A DNA stretch of 12,356 nt, taken from Ruminococcaceae bacterium UBA7030 (lineage in GTDB: Bacteria > Bacillota > Clostridia > Oscillospirales > Acutalibacteraceae). The notes beneath the pieces are model-generated. The model worked only from the letters and a program-made list of their open reading frames with translations. It did no database searches and was not told the DNA's origin. How positions within the stretch are numbered: the stretch's first letter is position 1; each line of letters begins with the position of its first letter. The position numbers and the translations under genes were made by a program. Shown here piece after piece: positions 6,053-12,124 of this stretch. Location: positions 1 through 12,356 of the forward strand of contig DLBD01000042.1 of the NCBI GenBank assembly GCA_002494125.1, read 5' to 3'.

Positions 6053-7999
6053 CTATTGGCGAATCCACGCACCGCTTGGAGAGAACTGATAAGTCACGGA
6101 ACCTATCCTGACCTCGCCTGTTGCCATTGAGCCGTTAGCGTAGAAATAATACCAAATGCCGTTAATTCTCTTCCAGCCTGTCTGCATCGCTCCCGAAGGC
6201 GCAAAGAAGTACCAGTAGCCTCTAATTCTGCACCAGCCTGTCATCATTTCTCCTGACGAGGTCATATAATACCATCTCGCTCCGACCTTCTGCCAGCCCG
6301 TAAGCATTGCTCCGCTGTCGGCAAACAAATACCATTTAGAGTCAATATTCTGCCAACCTGTCAGCATAGCGCCCGAGTCATTAAAGCAGTACCATTTTGA
6401 GTTTATATATTTCCATCCTGTTTGCATTGCTCCCGACGGTGCAAAATAATACCATACATTATTTATATTCTGCCATCCGCTTACCATTGAGCCGTCAGTT
6501 TCAAAGTAATACCACACACCGTCAACAGATGTCCAGCCGGTTCTCATTCTTCCGCTTTGAAGAAGATAATACCATTTTTCTCCGACATACTGCCACCCGG
6601 TGAGCATTCTTCCGTCATCGTCCAAAAGATAATAGTAATTGCCGTCTTTAAGCCAGCCGGTTACAAGCTCGCCGTTAAGAAAATAATAGTAATCGGCTTG
6701 CGCTGTCTCACCAATCTCGTTGTCCCATTTGCTCCAACCGTCATGACAGGTCATAAAGCTTTCACATTCGAAAGCCGCCGACATACTTGCGTCATCACCC
6801 TTACCGACGAGATTAAAGAAGCTGAAATCCTCCTCGCCAAACTGTGCGACAAGCGCAAAATCAGAGTTGCCTGTTTCATAAAAACGGGTGTTGAATCTTT
6901 TTCTGCAGTAGTCCATTGCAAGCGAATATGCTCCGCTTGGATTAACGCCGTAAATATCAACCGGCCTTCTTGTTGCAACGACATATGACGGCATCATATT
7001 GTCAAGCATTTCTTTTGAATTAGATCCGAAATAAGCACCGTGATGCGCCGCCTTGAGAAGATGCGCATACCCGAAGTCGCGGTTGATTGCCGCAGCAATT
7101 TTCTGTTCAGCTTTATATTCAACATTTATATCGGCAAGGCTGACGAAATGAAGATTGCCGTCAGTTATACTTGCAACTATAGAATTGACGTTGTCGTCAT
7201 AACCTGTCGGGTGTGCAAAAATGTTGTAAAGGCTTATATGAAGCGTGCCGAAATTAAAAGAAAAGTTATCGTCAAAGCAGTCATAATTATTACCTGCGTT
7301 ATATTTTGCACTGCTTAAAAATGATGAATTAACAAGAGCTTCTTCCTGTGAATAATCAAGCGACGGTACGCTCTCATCAGCGTCTATAATGCTACCCTTA
7401 GAAAGCTCAACAAGTGCAGCTCCCTGCTTTTGAGCAGATCGTACTGCCTGAAAATAAAACGCCTGGCTGTGCCATGATTCAGGGGTGTAGCCCTCGAGGT
7501 CATCATTAATGCTGTTTACATGGTGATATTCCTTATAAAAATATACGGTGTTTTCGTCAACAAGGTGCTTAACTACTCCGTCTGAGTCAGTAAAAGTATA
7601 CGCCGAAATTTCAGGCACACCGCCGATATGGTCGGAGTGAGCATGCGTTGCAATAATAAAATCAAGGTGGGTTATACCTATTGTTTCATTCATATACCGA
7701 ACAGCGTCGACGGCATTCTTGTTTTCTATCTGGCTTGAAAGACCGTTTTCCATACTTGCAATAAGGTGAACTCCCCTTGCGTCCTGAATTTCCTCAGAAT
7801 ATCTGTGTCCGGTATCAATAAGTCCGAATCTGCCGTTTGATTCAAGAATTATAAAATCGGCAGTTGCAGTTTCCGCAGAAGCGATATTATAAAAATAGAC
7901 ACGGCTTTCACCATCGTTATTATCAAGGGCAAAAGCAGGAAAAGCGGTAAACAAAATACACACCGCTAAAATAAATGATATAAATTTTATACGTTTCAT
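6053..7999 (-). CDS. Secreted ComEC-like metallo-beta-lactamase-fold protein with cell-wall-binding repeats
   Basis: A 648-residue surface hydrolase. Residues 1-24 are a signal peptide ending AFA. Residues ~30-400 are a metallo-beta-lactamase fold with THAHSDH (His119, His121, Asp123, His124), a later SLADI (Asp290) and AAHHGAYFGS (His319, His320), the pattern of the ComEC-type hydrolase domain. Family members cleave phosphodiester or phosphorylcholine-type bonds; the substrate here is unknown. Residues 447-648 are about ten 20-residue TGW/WYYF/SGAM repeats that bind cell-wall polymers. The frame extends upstream to 8101, but I chose the ATG at 7999. It begins the signal peptide, has an AAAGGGG ribosome site 8 bases upstream, and lies below a consensus promoter (8030-8058); the longer start would precede that promoter. 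It is transcribed alone, from that promoter to the hairpin at 5957-6043. Confidence 0.9.
   Translation of the reverse strand: MKRIKFISFILAVCILFTAFPAFALDNNDGESRVYFYNIASAETATADFIILESNGRFGLIDTGHRYSEEIQDARGVHLIASMENGLSSQIENKNAVDAVRYMNETIGITHLDFIIATHAHSDHIGGVPEISAYTFTDSDGVVKHLVDENTVYFYKEYHHVNSINDDLEGYTPESWHSQAFYFQAVRSAQKQGAALVELSKGSIIDADESVPSLDYSQEEALVNSSFLSSAKYNAGNNYDCFDDNFSFNFGTLHISLYNIFAHPTGYDDNVNSIVASITDGNLHFVSLADINVEYKAEQKIAAAINRDFGYAHLLKAAHHGAYFGSNSKEMLDNMMPSYVVATRRPVDIYGVNPSGAYSLAMDYCRKRFNTRFYETGNSDFALVAQFGEEDFSFFNLVGKGDDASMSAAFECESFMTCHDGWSKWDNEIGETAQADYYYFLNGELVTGWLKDGNYYYLLDDDGRMLTGWQYVGEKWYYLLQSGRMRTGWTSVDGVWYYFETDGSMVSGWQNINNVWYYFAPSGAMQTGWKYINSKWYCFNDSGAMLTGWQNIDSKWYLFADSGAMLTGWQKVGARWYYMTSSGEMMTGWCRIRGYWYFFAPSGAMQTGWKRINGIWYYFYANGSMATGEVRIGSVTYQFSPSGAWIRQ
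6056..6661 (-). repeat. Ten tandem 60-bp units encoding cell-wall-binding repeats
   Basis: Nine 20-residue units begin with TGW or SGW and contain WYYF-like and SGAM-like cores. A degenerate last unit of 22 residues begins TGE. The register is exactly 60 bases with no insertions, and the units differ by substitutions, so copies are diverged rather than freshly amplified. A half unit (ADYYYFLNGELV) precedes the array. Confidence 0.9.
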
Positions 8000-8029
8000 A
8001 CCTGTCGCCCCTTTCTTTTTAATTAATAT

Positions 8030-8058
8030 ATAATACAGAATTGTTAAACTTTTGTCAA
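8030..8058 (-). promoter_or_regulatory. Sigma-A promoter of the MBL/cell-wall-binding gene
   Basis: On the minus strand there is a perfect TTGACA (8058-8053), a 17-base spacer and TATTAT (8035-8030). Transcription should begin near 8023, about 24 bases before the ATG at 7999. The -35 and spacer overlap a Rex-like inverted repeat at 8041-8058. Confidence 0.75.
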
Positions 8059-8093
8059 TAAATTCTGCAAAAAAAGCTTTTTTCTGTGCAAAA

Positions 8094-8122
8094 ATAATCA
8101 TTGTTTATCATATGCATAATTT
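8094..8122 (+). promoter_or_regulatory. Possible sporulation-sigma promoter of the coat genes
   Basis: CATAATTT at 8115-8122 fits the CATANNNT -10 core of SigE/SigK promoters and lies 40 bases before the first coat ATG. The -35 is poor: ATA at 8094-8096 is spaced slightly too far away. No sigma-A-like pair is seen here on this strand. Mother-cell control is inferred mainly from the genes' identity. Confidence 0.3.
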
Positions 8123-8161
8123 TCCAAAAGGTGCAAAAGATAGTATTGCGGAGGTGATAGC

Positions 8162-8338
8162 ATGACATCAAAAGAGCTTTTATATGTTGAAGACGCACTC
8201 GGTCACGAGCAGTACTTTCAGACCAAATGCAACGAGGTGATAACCACAATCGGTGACGCCGAGCTCAAGAATACGGTGCAGGAGCTTGCAACTAAGCACC
8301 AACAGATTTTCAACAGCTTTTACAGTCTATTAAACTAA
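8162..8338 (+). CDS. Small spore-coat-like protein, 58 residues
   Basis: A short gene beginning MTSKELLYVEDALGHEQYF and ending NSFYSLLN, preceded by a strong GGAGGTGA ribosome site 5 bases upstream. The protein is hydrophilic and mostly helical, with no membrane segment or signal peptide. Short proteins of this pattern commonly precede CotF-type coat genes in Clostridia, where they are annotated as spore coat proteins. It ends 10 bases before the next coat gene and shares its transcript. It is on the opposite strand from every long gene in the window. I am sure that it is a gene, less so about the coat assignment, which leans on its neighbour. Confidence 0.75.
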   Translation: MTSKELLYVEDALGHEQYFQTKCNEVITTIGDAELKNTVQELATKHQQIFNSFYSLLN

Positions 8339-8348
8339 GGAGTTAACC

Positions 8349-8612
8349 ATGCAGAATTCACAGGATAAAAATTTAATGCAGGATATTCTTATGCTTGAAA
8401 AGGGCGTGTGCGACCTTTATATGCACGGCTCCATCGAATCTTCAACACAGAATATCAACCAGGCTTTCAAGAGCGCACTTAATGAATCGCTTTGTATGCA
8501 GGACACTGTTTACCAGCAGATGAAATCAAAAGGCTGGTACCAGACCGAACAGGCAGAGCAGGAAAAGATTGACACATTAAAACAGAAATTTTCAAATCAG
8601 ATGATGGGATAA
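8349..8612 (+). CDS. CotF-family spore coat protein
   Basis: An 87-residue protein resembling the CotF-type coat family (ferritin-like helical bundle). The signatures are LMQDILMLEKGVCDLYMHGSIES at residues 9-31, then NQAFKSALNESLCMQDTVYQQMKSKGWYQ, a hallmark of clostridial members. It would be made late in sporulation and placed in the spore coat. A TAAGGAG ribosome site lies 6 bases before the ATG. The second gene of a two-gene unit, it ends just before a strong terminator at 8616-8642. It is shorter than Bacillus CotF but normal for clostridial homologues. Confidence 0.85.
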   Translation: MQNSQDKNLMQDILMLEKGVCDLYMHGSIESSTQNINQAFKSALNESLCMQDTVYQQMKSKGWYQTEQAEQEKIDTLKQKFSNQMMG

Positions 8613-8615
8613 AAC

Positions 8616-8642
8616 AAAGGCGTAGTTAAAAACTACGCCTTT
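8616..8642. terminator. Bidirectional terminator between convergent units
   Basis: A perfect 12-bp stem (AAAGGCGTAGTT, 8616-8627, with 8631-8642) and a 3-base loop lie between the coat gene stop (8612) and the stop of the convergent gene (8647). T-rich tails follow on both strands, so it can end both transcripts. Confidence 0.88.
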
Positions 8643-8646
8643 ATCT

Positions 8647-9762
8647 TTATGGATTCTTGCATATTCCGCTTTTATAAAACTCGTATATTTTACCTTTGTA
8701 GCTGAGATTAGCAGTCCTCATTGAGCCTGCTGCATTTAGGTAATACCAGTAATCTCCAAGCTTTAGCCAGCCTTTGTGCATAGCTCCTGATGAGCTCATA
8801 TAATACCAATAGCCGTCAATCTTTTGCCAACCCGTTTGCATAGCGCCCGAGTTGTTGAAATAATACCATACATTTTTAATATTGCTCCAGCCCGTCTGCA
8901 TTGCTCCGGAGCCGTCAAAATGGTACCATACGCTCTTAACGCTTACCCAACCCTTGAGCATTTCGCCCGATGATGCAAAGTAGTACCAGTTATCGTTTTC
9001 GAGAAGCCAGCCGGTACGCATAATACCCGACGTATTAAAATAATACCACTTACCGTCAAGTTTTTGCCAGCCCGTAAGAATTATACCTTTTTCATCGAAA
9101 AAATACCAACCACCGTTTATTCTGTGCCAACCGTAGCCAAGCATGTTACCTGAGGTTGCGAAATACCGCCAACCATCTTCAAACTCATACCAGCCTGTAA
9201 CCATATAGGCATCTTCGCCAAAATAGAATATTTTGTCTTCTTCATAAAGAAACTGCGAATTAGCAAATTCATTTCCGTAAAATCTGTATTTCCACTTTTT
9301 GCCGTATTTAACCCAGTTGCTGTCGTGTACCACCTCAACAAAAAGAGTACAGGTCTTGCCCATATATTCAACGCTCAGTGCGTTATCGCTTCCGACTGAC
9401 CACGGCTCTTCTTCCTGCGCTGAATAATAGCTAAAAGACGAAGCATTATAGCTTTCACCGTTTTTGTTTACAAAGTCAAAGCTATCGCCGTCGGTAACGC
9501 AGATATAATCCACCGAATTACCGTTATCATAAAAAACAGTAAGCACGTCATACTCATTTCCGATACAGTTACTTATATCATAATAATAGCTGCCGTTTTC
9601 CATAACATACTGTGCCTCGGCGAGCTCAAACTTTGCAAGAGGGATATCCGGTGTATATTTTATGTCCGTAACCTCTGCTTTTTTTGCAAACGAAGAAACG
9701 GGCGAAGCGCCAATGCCAACAAGAATTATTAATGATAACAGAATACTTATTAGTCTTTTCAT
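8647..9762 (-). CDS. Secreted surface protein with Ig-like region and cell-wall-binding repeats
   Basis: A 371-residue exported protein. Residues 1-26 are a signal peptide (positive start, hydrophobic core, SSFA). Residues ~30-146 look like the bacterial Ig-like domain common in gut Clostridia: TDIKYTPDIPL, then ENGSYYYDI, LTVFYDNG, WSVGSDN and LSVEYMGKTCTLFVEVV (inference from pattern). Residues 189-371 are nine GW repeats like those at 6056-6661. No enzyme domain is seen, so adhesion or scaffolding on the wall is likely. Its ATG overlaps the stop of the Gx-transporter gene by 4 bases (ATGA), with AAAGGTG as ribosome site, making it the last gene of the ApbE operon. That placement is odd for a generic wall protein. 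The operon ends at the 8616-8642 terminator. Confidence 0.87.
   Translation of the reverse strand: MKRLISILLSLIILVGIGASPVSSFAKKAEVTDIKYTPDIPLAKFELAEAQYVMENGSYYYDISNCIGNEYDVLTVFYDNGNSVDYICVTDGDSFDFVNKNGESYNASSFSYYSAQEEEPWSVGSDNALSVEYMGKTCTLFVEVVHDSNWVKYGKKWKYRFYGNEFANSQFLYEEDKIFYFGEDAYMVTGWYEFEDGWRYFATSGNMLGYGWHRINGGWYFFDEKGIILTGWQKLDGKWYYFNTSGIMRTGWLLENDNWYYFASSGEMLKGWVSVKSVWYHFDGSGAMQTGWSNIKNVWYYFNNSGAMQTGWQKIDGYWYYMSSSGAMHKGWLKLGDYWYYLNAAGSMRTANLSYKGKIYEFYKSGICKNP
8650..9198 (-). repeat. Nine tandem cell-wall-binding repeat units
   Basis: Seven 20-residue units with TGW, KGW or YGW starts and WYYF/SGAM cores, one 21-residue first unit (an extra Gly before YGW breaks the 60-base register) and a degenerate 22-residue last unit. 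The closest resemblance is to the array at 6056-6661, implying that both proteins recognise the same wall polymer. Confidence 0.88.
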
Positions 9763-10274
9763 TTTTCACCTTTGATTGATTTTATTTTTTTAAGACGGGA
9801 TATAAGAATTCCCGATACAAGGCCGATTAAGAATCCCGTAACCAGTCCCGATATAAGAAGCACTGGAAGATAATATACAAGTCTTGCCGTGCCGAGAATT
9901 ACCGCAGCGGCAATTATTTGTCCGATATTGTGACAAACACCGCCGAGCATACTTACTCCCATAACGGAGAGCTTTGTTTTTTTCATTATAAGCATTACCG
10001 CAAAGCTTAAAAGTCCGCCTGCAAGGCTGTATACAAGCGAATAGAAATTTCCGAAGGTAAGCCCTGCAAGAATAATCCTTATAAGCGCTATCGCAAACGC
10101 TTGGGTTGGTTTCATCGTATAAAGAGCAGCAACAACCACAAGGTTTGCAAGACCGAGCTTAATTCCGGGGACACCGAAATTAAACGGTATCAGCGTTTCA
10201 AGAAAGCTCAACACAAACGCAAGCGCAGTCATCATGCCGAAAAGCGCAATATTATTTACCTTTTCATTTCTCAT
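9759..10274 (-). CDS. Gx-transporter-family membrane protein (EetB-like)
   Basis: A 171-residue integral membrane protein with about six hydrophobic segments, of the family once named heptaprenyl diphosphate synthase component I and now called Gx transporter. It resembles ECF-type S-components. Signatures include GVPGIKLGLANLVVVAALY (residues 34-52), LAGLTFGNFYS and GGVCHNIGQ. The substrate is unknown. A homologue (EetB) belongs to the flavin-based extracellular electron transfer locus of Listeria, where a NusG-domain-II protein and an ApbE transferase are also present. The same trio is consecutive here, which supports a shared job in extracytoplasmic redox chemistry or quinone/flavin supply (inference). 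It overlaps both neighbours by 4 bases. Confidence 0.86.
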   Translation of the reverse strand: MRNEKVNNIALFGMMTALAFVLSFLETLIPFNFGVPGIKLGLANLVVVAALYTMKPTQAFAIALIRIILAGLTFGNFYSLVYSLAGGLLSFAVMLIMKKTKLSVMGVSMLGGVCHNIGQIIAAAVILGTARLVYYLPVLLISGLVTGFLIGLVSGILISRLKKIKSIKGEK

Positions 10275-10627
10275 AAATCCACCTCAGCACTTTCCGAACT
10301 TGAAACTGTTACAATAACCTTGTGCGGAAGGCAGATTATCGACTCGCCCGACTTATTTATTTTTCTGTGGGATACGCATATTTTGTCCGGGCAGTCAGCC
10401 TCGCTCACATATGCAAAGCCGTCGTCTATTACAAGCGTATTAGTGCCGCCTGCTGTTTTTATTTCATACGTTGTATTTTTGTCAAGCGGCAATGTTTCAA
10501 CCACAGTACCGTCAACCTCAACCGTGACATAGGCGCCGATATGAGCGCCTGTGCCGTAGAGAACAAAAACCAAAACAGCTACAACAAAAAGCACGACAGC
10601 TATCAGAATAAAATCTGCTTTTTTCAT
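10271..10627 (-). CDS. NusG-domain-II membrane-anchored protein (EetA-like)
   Basis: A 118-residue protein with one N-terminal membrane segment (residues ~5-24) and an extracytoplasmic NusG-domain-II. Family hallmarks are DCPDKICV (Cys79, Cys84) and SIICLPHKV (Cys99, Pro101, His102). The CPDKxC plus ICLPHK pattern suggests a metal or redox site outside the membrane, though none is proven. Despite the name it has no transcription role. It follows apbE by 7 bases, with a TAGGAAA ribosome site inside that gap, and its stop overlaps the Gx-transporter start (ATGA). No FMN-attachment motif (S/T-GA-T type) is visible, so it is probably not itself the ApbE substrate. Confidence 0.86.
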   Translation of the reverse strand: MKKADFILIAVVLFVVAVLVFVLYGTGAHIGAYVTVEVDGTVVETLPLDKNTTYEIKTAGGTNTLVIDDGFAYVSEADCPDKICVSHRKINKSGESIICLPHKVIVTVSSSESAEVDL

Positions 10628-10634
10628 ATTTTTC

Positions 10635-11672
10635 CTACTTTATATAGTTTTCAAATCCTGAGCTGAAACTCTTGTTATAATCCTTGTCAACCCAAACGGC
10701 TTCCACACCGTCAAAACCCTCAACAAGTGCAAGTCCGTCATTATAACTCATATTAAACAGCGTAGTTGAAAGCGCATCAGCGAGAGCTGAATCCTTGCAA
10801 ATAACTGTCACGCCTGAAAAATATTCGCTTGGCATAAGGGTATCCTTGTTAATTATATGGCAGTAGTTTTTACCGTCAACCGTGAAATAGCGCTGATAGT
10901 CGCCGCTTGTTACGACGCAGAGGTCGCTTATCTCCACGTTAAGAAGTGCCTGCTGCGACGAGGTATCCGGGTTTTCAATACCGATGCTCCACTTCGTTTT
11001 GCCGTCGCCCTTAAAGCCTGATGTTATTACATTTCCTCCAAGGCTCAAAGCAAAATCCTGCCAAAGTTCATTTTTTGCATATTCACATATCTTTTGTCCT
11101 GCGTAACCTTTTGCAATCGCACCTACATCAAGGCTCATTTCGCCGTCGGAAAAAAACACGGTGTTGTTTTCACTGTCAATTACAAGACTGTTTATATCAG
11201 TATGCTTTGAAGCATTTTCAAGAGCAAGCATATCCGGAAGAGCCGCACTTTCAGGCGAGGCGAGTCCGTTCTCCCTTGCATCATGCCACAAAGAAAGCAC
11301 ACTGCCGAAGCAGATGTTTACAGCACCACCGCTGAATTTATAAACCTCTTTGCCGTATTCAAGAAGATCAATTATTTTTTCATCAACTTTCACAGGCTCT
11401 TTTGCCGCAAGTCTGTTTACGGTGCAGAGATTATTTACGCCTTCATATTCATTGTAGATGTCATATAGCCTGTCGTATTCCTTAAGCTCATCATAAAAAA
11501 GCCCATACTTTTCGTCAAAAGCAGATTGGCTTTCGTCATATGCAATTAAAGTTGACGCCGTGTCAAACAGGTCTATAAAGGTTTTTTCAAAACGTCTGTT
11601 GCCCGTAACACTGCACGAGCAAAGAGTCAATATCAGCATTGCACTGATAAGTATTGATAAAAATTTTTTCAT
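10635..11672 (-). CDS. apbE: ApbE-family FAD:protein FMN transferase, lipoprotein
   Basis: A 345-residue enzyme that moves FMN from FAD onto a threonine of extracytoplasmic redox proteins such as RnfG or FMN-binding-domain proteins. Residues 1-20 are a lipoprotein signal with lipobox LCSC (Cys20 the likely lipid site). Family motifs follow: FDTASTLI (36-43), SLDVGAIAKGYAGQ (180-193), SLGGN (210-214), VVTSGDYQRYF (253-263), HIINKDT (272-278) and SALADALSTTLF (295-306, Asp299 and Thr303/304 at the Mg2+ site). Two positions diverge from the usual enzyme: HIID is HIIN, and the GxFDxT-type loop reads GAVNIC. Activity is likely but not certain. The ATG at 11672 has no ribosome site, and an in-frame stop blocks upstream extension. 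No obvious flavinylation target lies in the window. Confidence 0.92.
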   Translation of the reverse strand: MKKFLSILISAMLILTLCSCSVTGNRRFEKTFIDLFDTASTLIAYDESQSAFDEKYGLFYDELKEYDRLYDIYNEYEGVNNLCTVNRLAAKEPVKVDEKIIDLLEYGKEVYKFSGGAVNICFGSVLSLWHDARENGLASPESAALPDMLALENASKHTDINSLVIDSENNTVFFSDGEMSLDVGAIAKGYAGQKICEYAKNELWQDFALSLGGNVITSGFKGDGKTKWSIGIENPDTSSQQALLNVEISDLCVVTSGDYQRYFTVDGKNYCHIINKDTLMPSEYFSGVTVICKDSALADALSTTLFNMSYNDGLALVEGFDGVEAVWVDKDYNKSFSSGFENYIK

Positions 11673-11678
11673 AAAAAT

Positions 11679-11707
11679 ATTATAACAAAAAAAACTTTAA
11701 GATACAA
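11679..11707 (-). promoter_or_regulatory. Promoter placed directly against the apbE start codon
   Basis: On the minus strand there is TTGTAT (11707-11702), a 17-base spacer and a perfect TATAAT (11684-11679). The A of the apbE ATG lies 7 bases after the -10, where RNA synthesis should begin. If this promoter is used the mRNA is leaderless. A weaker start further upstream cannot be excluded in this AT-rich stretch. Confidence 0.5.
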
Positions 11708-11720
11708 TATTGCAATTATT

Positions 11721-11740
11721 ATTGATTTGTTACAATCAAT
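11721..11740. promoter_or_regulatory. 20-bp palindrome upstream of the apbE operon
   Basis: ATTGATT and AATCAAT form perfect 7-base arms around TGTTAC, 49 bases upstream of the apbE ATG and just above the -35. The outer TTGAT/ATCAA is FNR-like, but the gap is 8 rather than 4 bases. A regulator site is plausible; the protein is not identifiable. Confidence 0.4.
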
Positions 11741-11875
11741 TTTAAGGCTTAATTTGTGCATTTCGCACTATATAATAATATTTTAGGTGAAATAAAACTG
11801 TATTACTTGTTAAAATTGCCCAAATATTGACCATTTTTTAATTGTAAACAAATTATAAACTAATTAAAAAAGGTG

Positions 11876-11903
11876 TTGACTTTTCAACGCTTAGGACTAT
11901 AAT
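11876..11903 (+). promoter_or_regulatory. Strong sigma-A promoter of the small-ORF transcript
   Basis: TTGACT (11876-11881), a 16-base spacer and a perfect TATAAT (11898-11903), with A/T-rich DNA upstream. Transcription should start near 11910. It fires away from apbE into the 30-codon frame at 11959. Confidence 0.75.
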
Positions 11904-11909
11904 GTGGGC

Positions 11910-11933
11910 AACACATGAGATAAGTGATGTGTT
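11910..11933 (+). other. 5'-end hairpin of the small-ORF transcript
   Basis: AACACAT (11910-11916) pairs with ATGTGTT (11927-11933) around a 10-base loop. It sits at the predicted RNA 5' end, 11 bases before the AAGGAGG ribosome site. It may protect the RNA from decay or modulate translation; function is inferred. Confidence 0.5.
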
Positions 11934-11958
11934 AATACTGAAAAGGAGGCATATGATT

Positions 11959-12051
11959 ATGTTCAAGCTTTTTGAAAAGTGTGCAAACATTCTTGCAATG
12001 TCTGACCCTGCTTATGTTGTATGCAAAAGATATAATGGCATCACAAAGTAA
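11959..12051 (+). CDS. Orphan small protein of 30 residues, function unknown
   Basis: The frame begins MFKLFEKCANILAMSDPAYV and ends in TK. It is slightly basic, with Cys8 and Cys22 and a hydrophobic N-terminal half that could form an amphipathic helix, but no clear membrane span. AAGGAGG at 11943-11949 lies 9 bases before this ATG. An in-frame ATG at 11953 would give 32 residues but sits only 3 bases from the ribosome site, so 11959 is preferred. It has its own promoter (11876-11903) and terminator (12075-12118), and nothing else is encoded on the transcript. I do not recognise the sequence. It could be a small regulatory or membrane-associated protein, a signalling peptide, a bacteriocin-like peptide or a dual-function RNA. 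Confidence 0.65.
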   Translation: MFKLFEKCANILAMSDPAYVVCKRYNGITK

Positions 12052-12074
12052 CAAAGACATGAGAGGAAAATAGC

Positions 12075-12118
12075 AAAGCTGAGTAACGCAAACAATAGTT
12101 ACTCAGCTTTATTTTTTT
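12075..12118 (+). terminator. Strong intrinsic terminator of the small-ORF transcript
   Basis: A perfect 13-bp stem (AAAGCTGAGTAAC, 12075-12087, with 12098-12110), a 10-base loop, then A and seven Ts (12112-12118). It lies 23 bases past the small-ORF stop. It may also stop the convergent gene ending at 12125, though its tail on that strand is weak. Confidence 0.9.
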
Positions 12119-12124
12119 GCATTT

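Noticed and set aside
6557..6988. 143-codon plus-strand frame opposite the cell-wall-binding repeats
   Set aside because: It arises from the repeat composition on the other strand; no start signals or recognisable protein.
8071..8084. AAAAAAGCTTTTTT inverted repeat
   Set aside because: It has no loop or GC-rich stem, so it would not make a stable terminator hairpin.
8000..8101. In-frame upstream extension of the MBL protein by 34 residues
   Set aside because: It would place the start upstream of the consensus promoter at 8030-8058 and bury the signal peptide; the ATG at 7999 has a ribosome site.
6056..9198. The two repeat arrays as a CRISPR array or mobile element
   Set aside because: The units are in-frame 60-base coding repeats with diverged bases and no spacers, cas genes or transposase.
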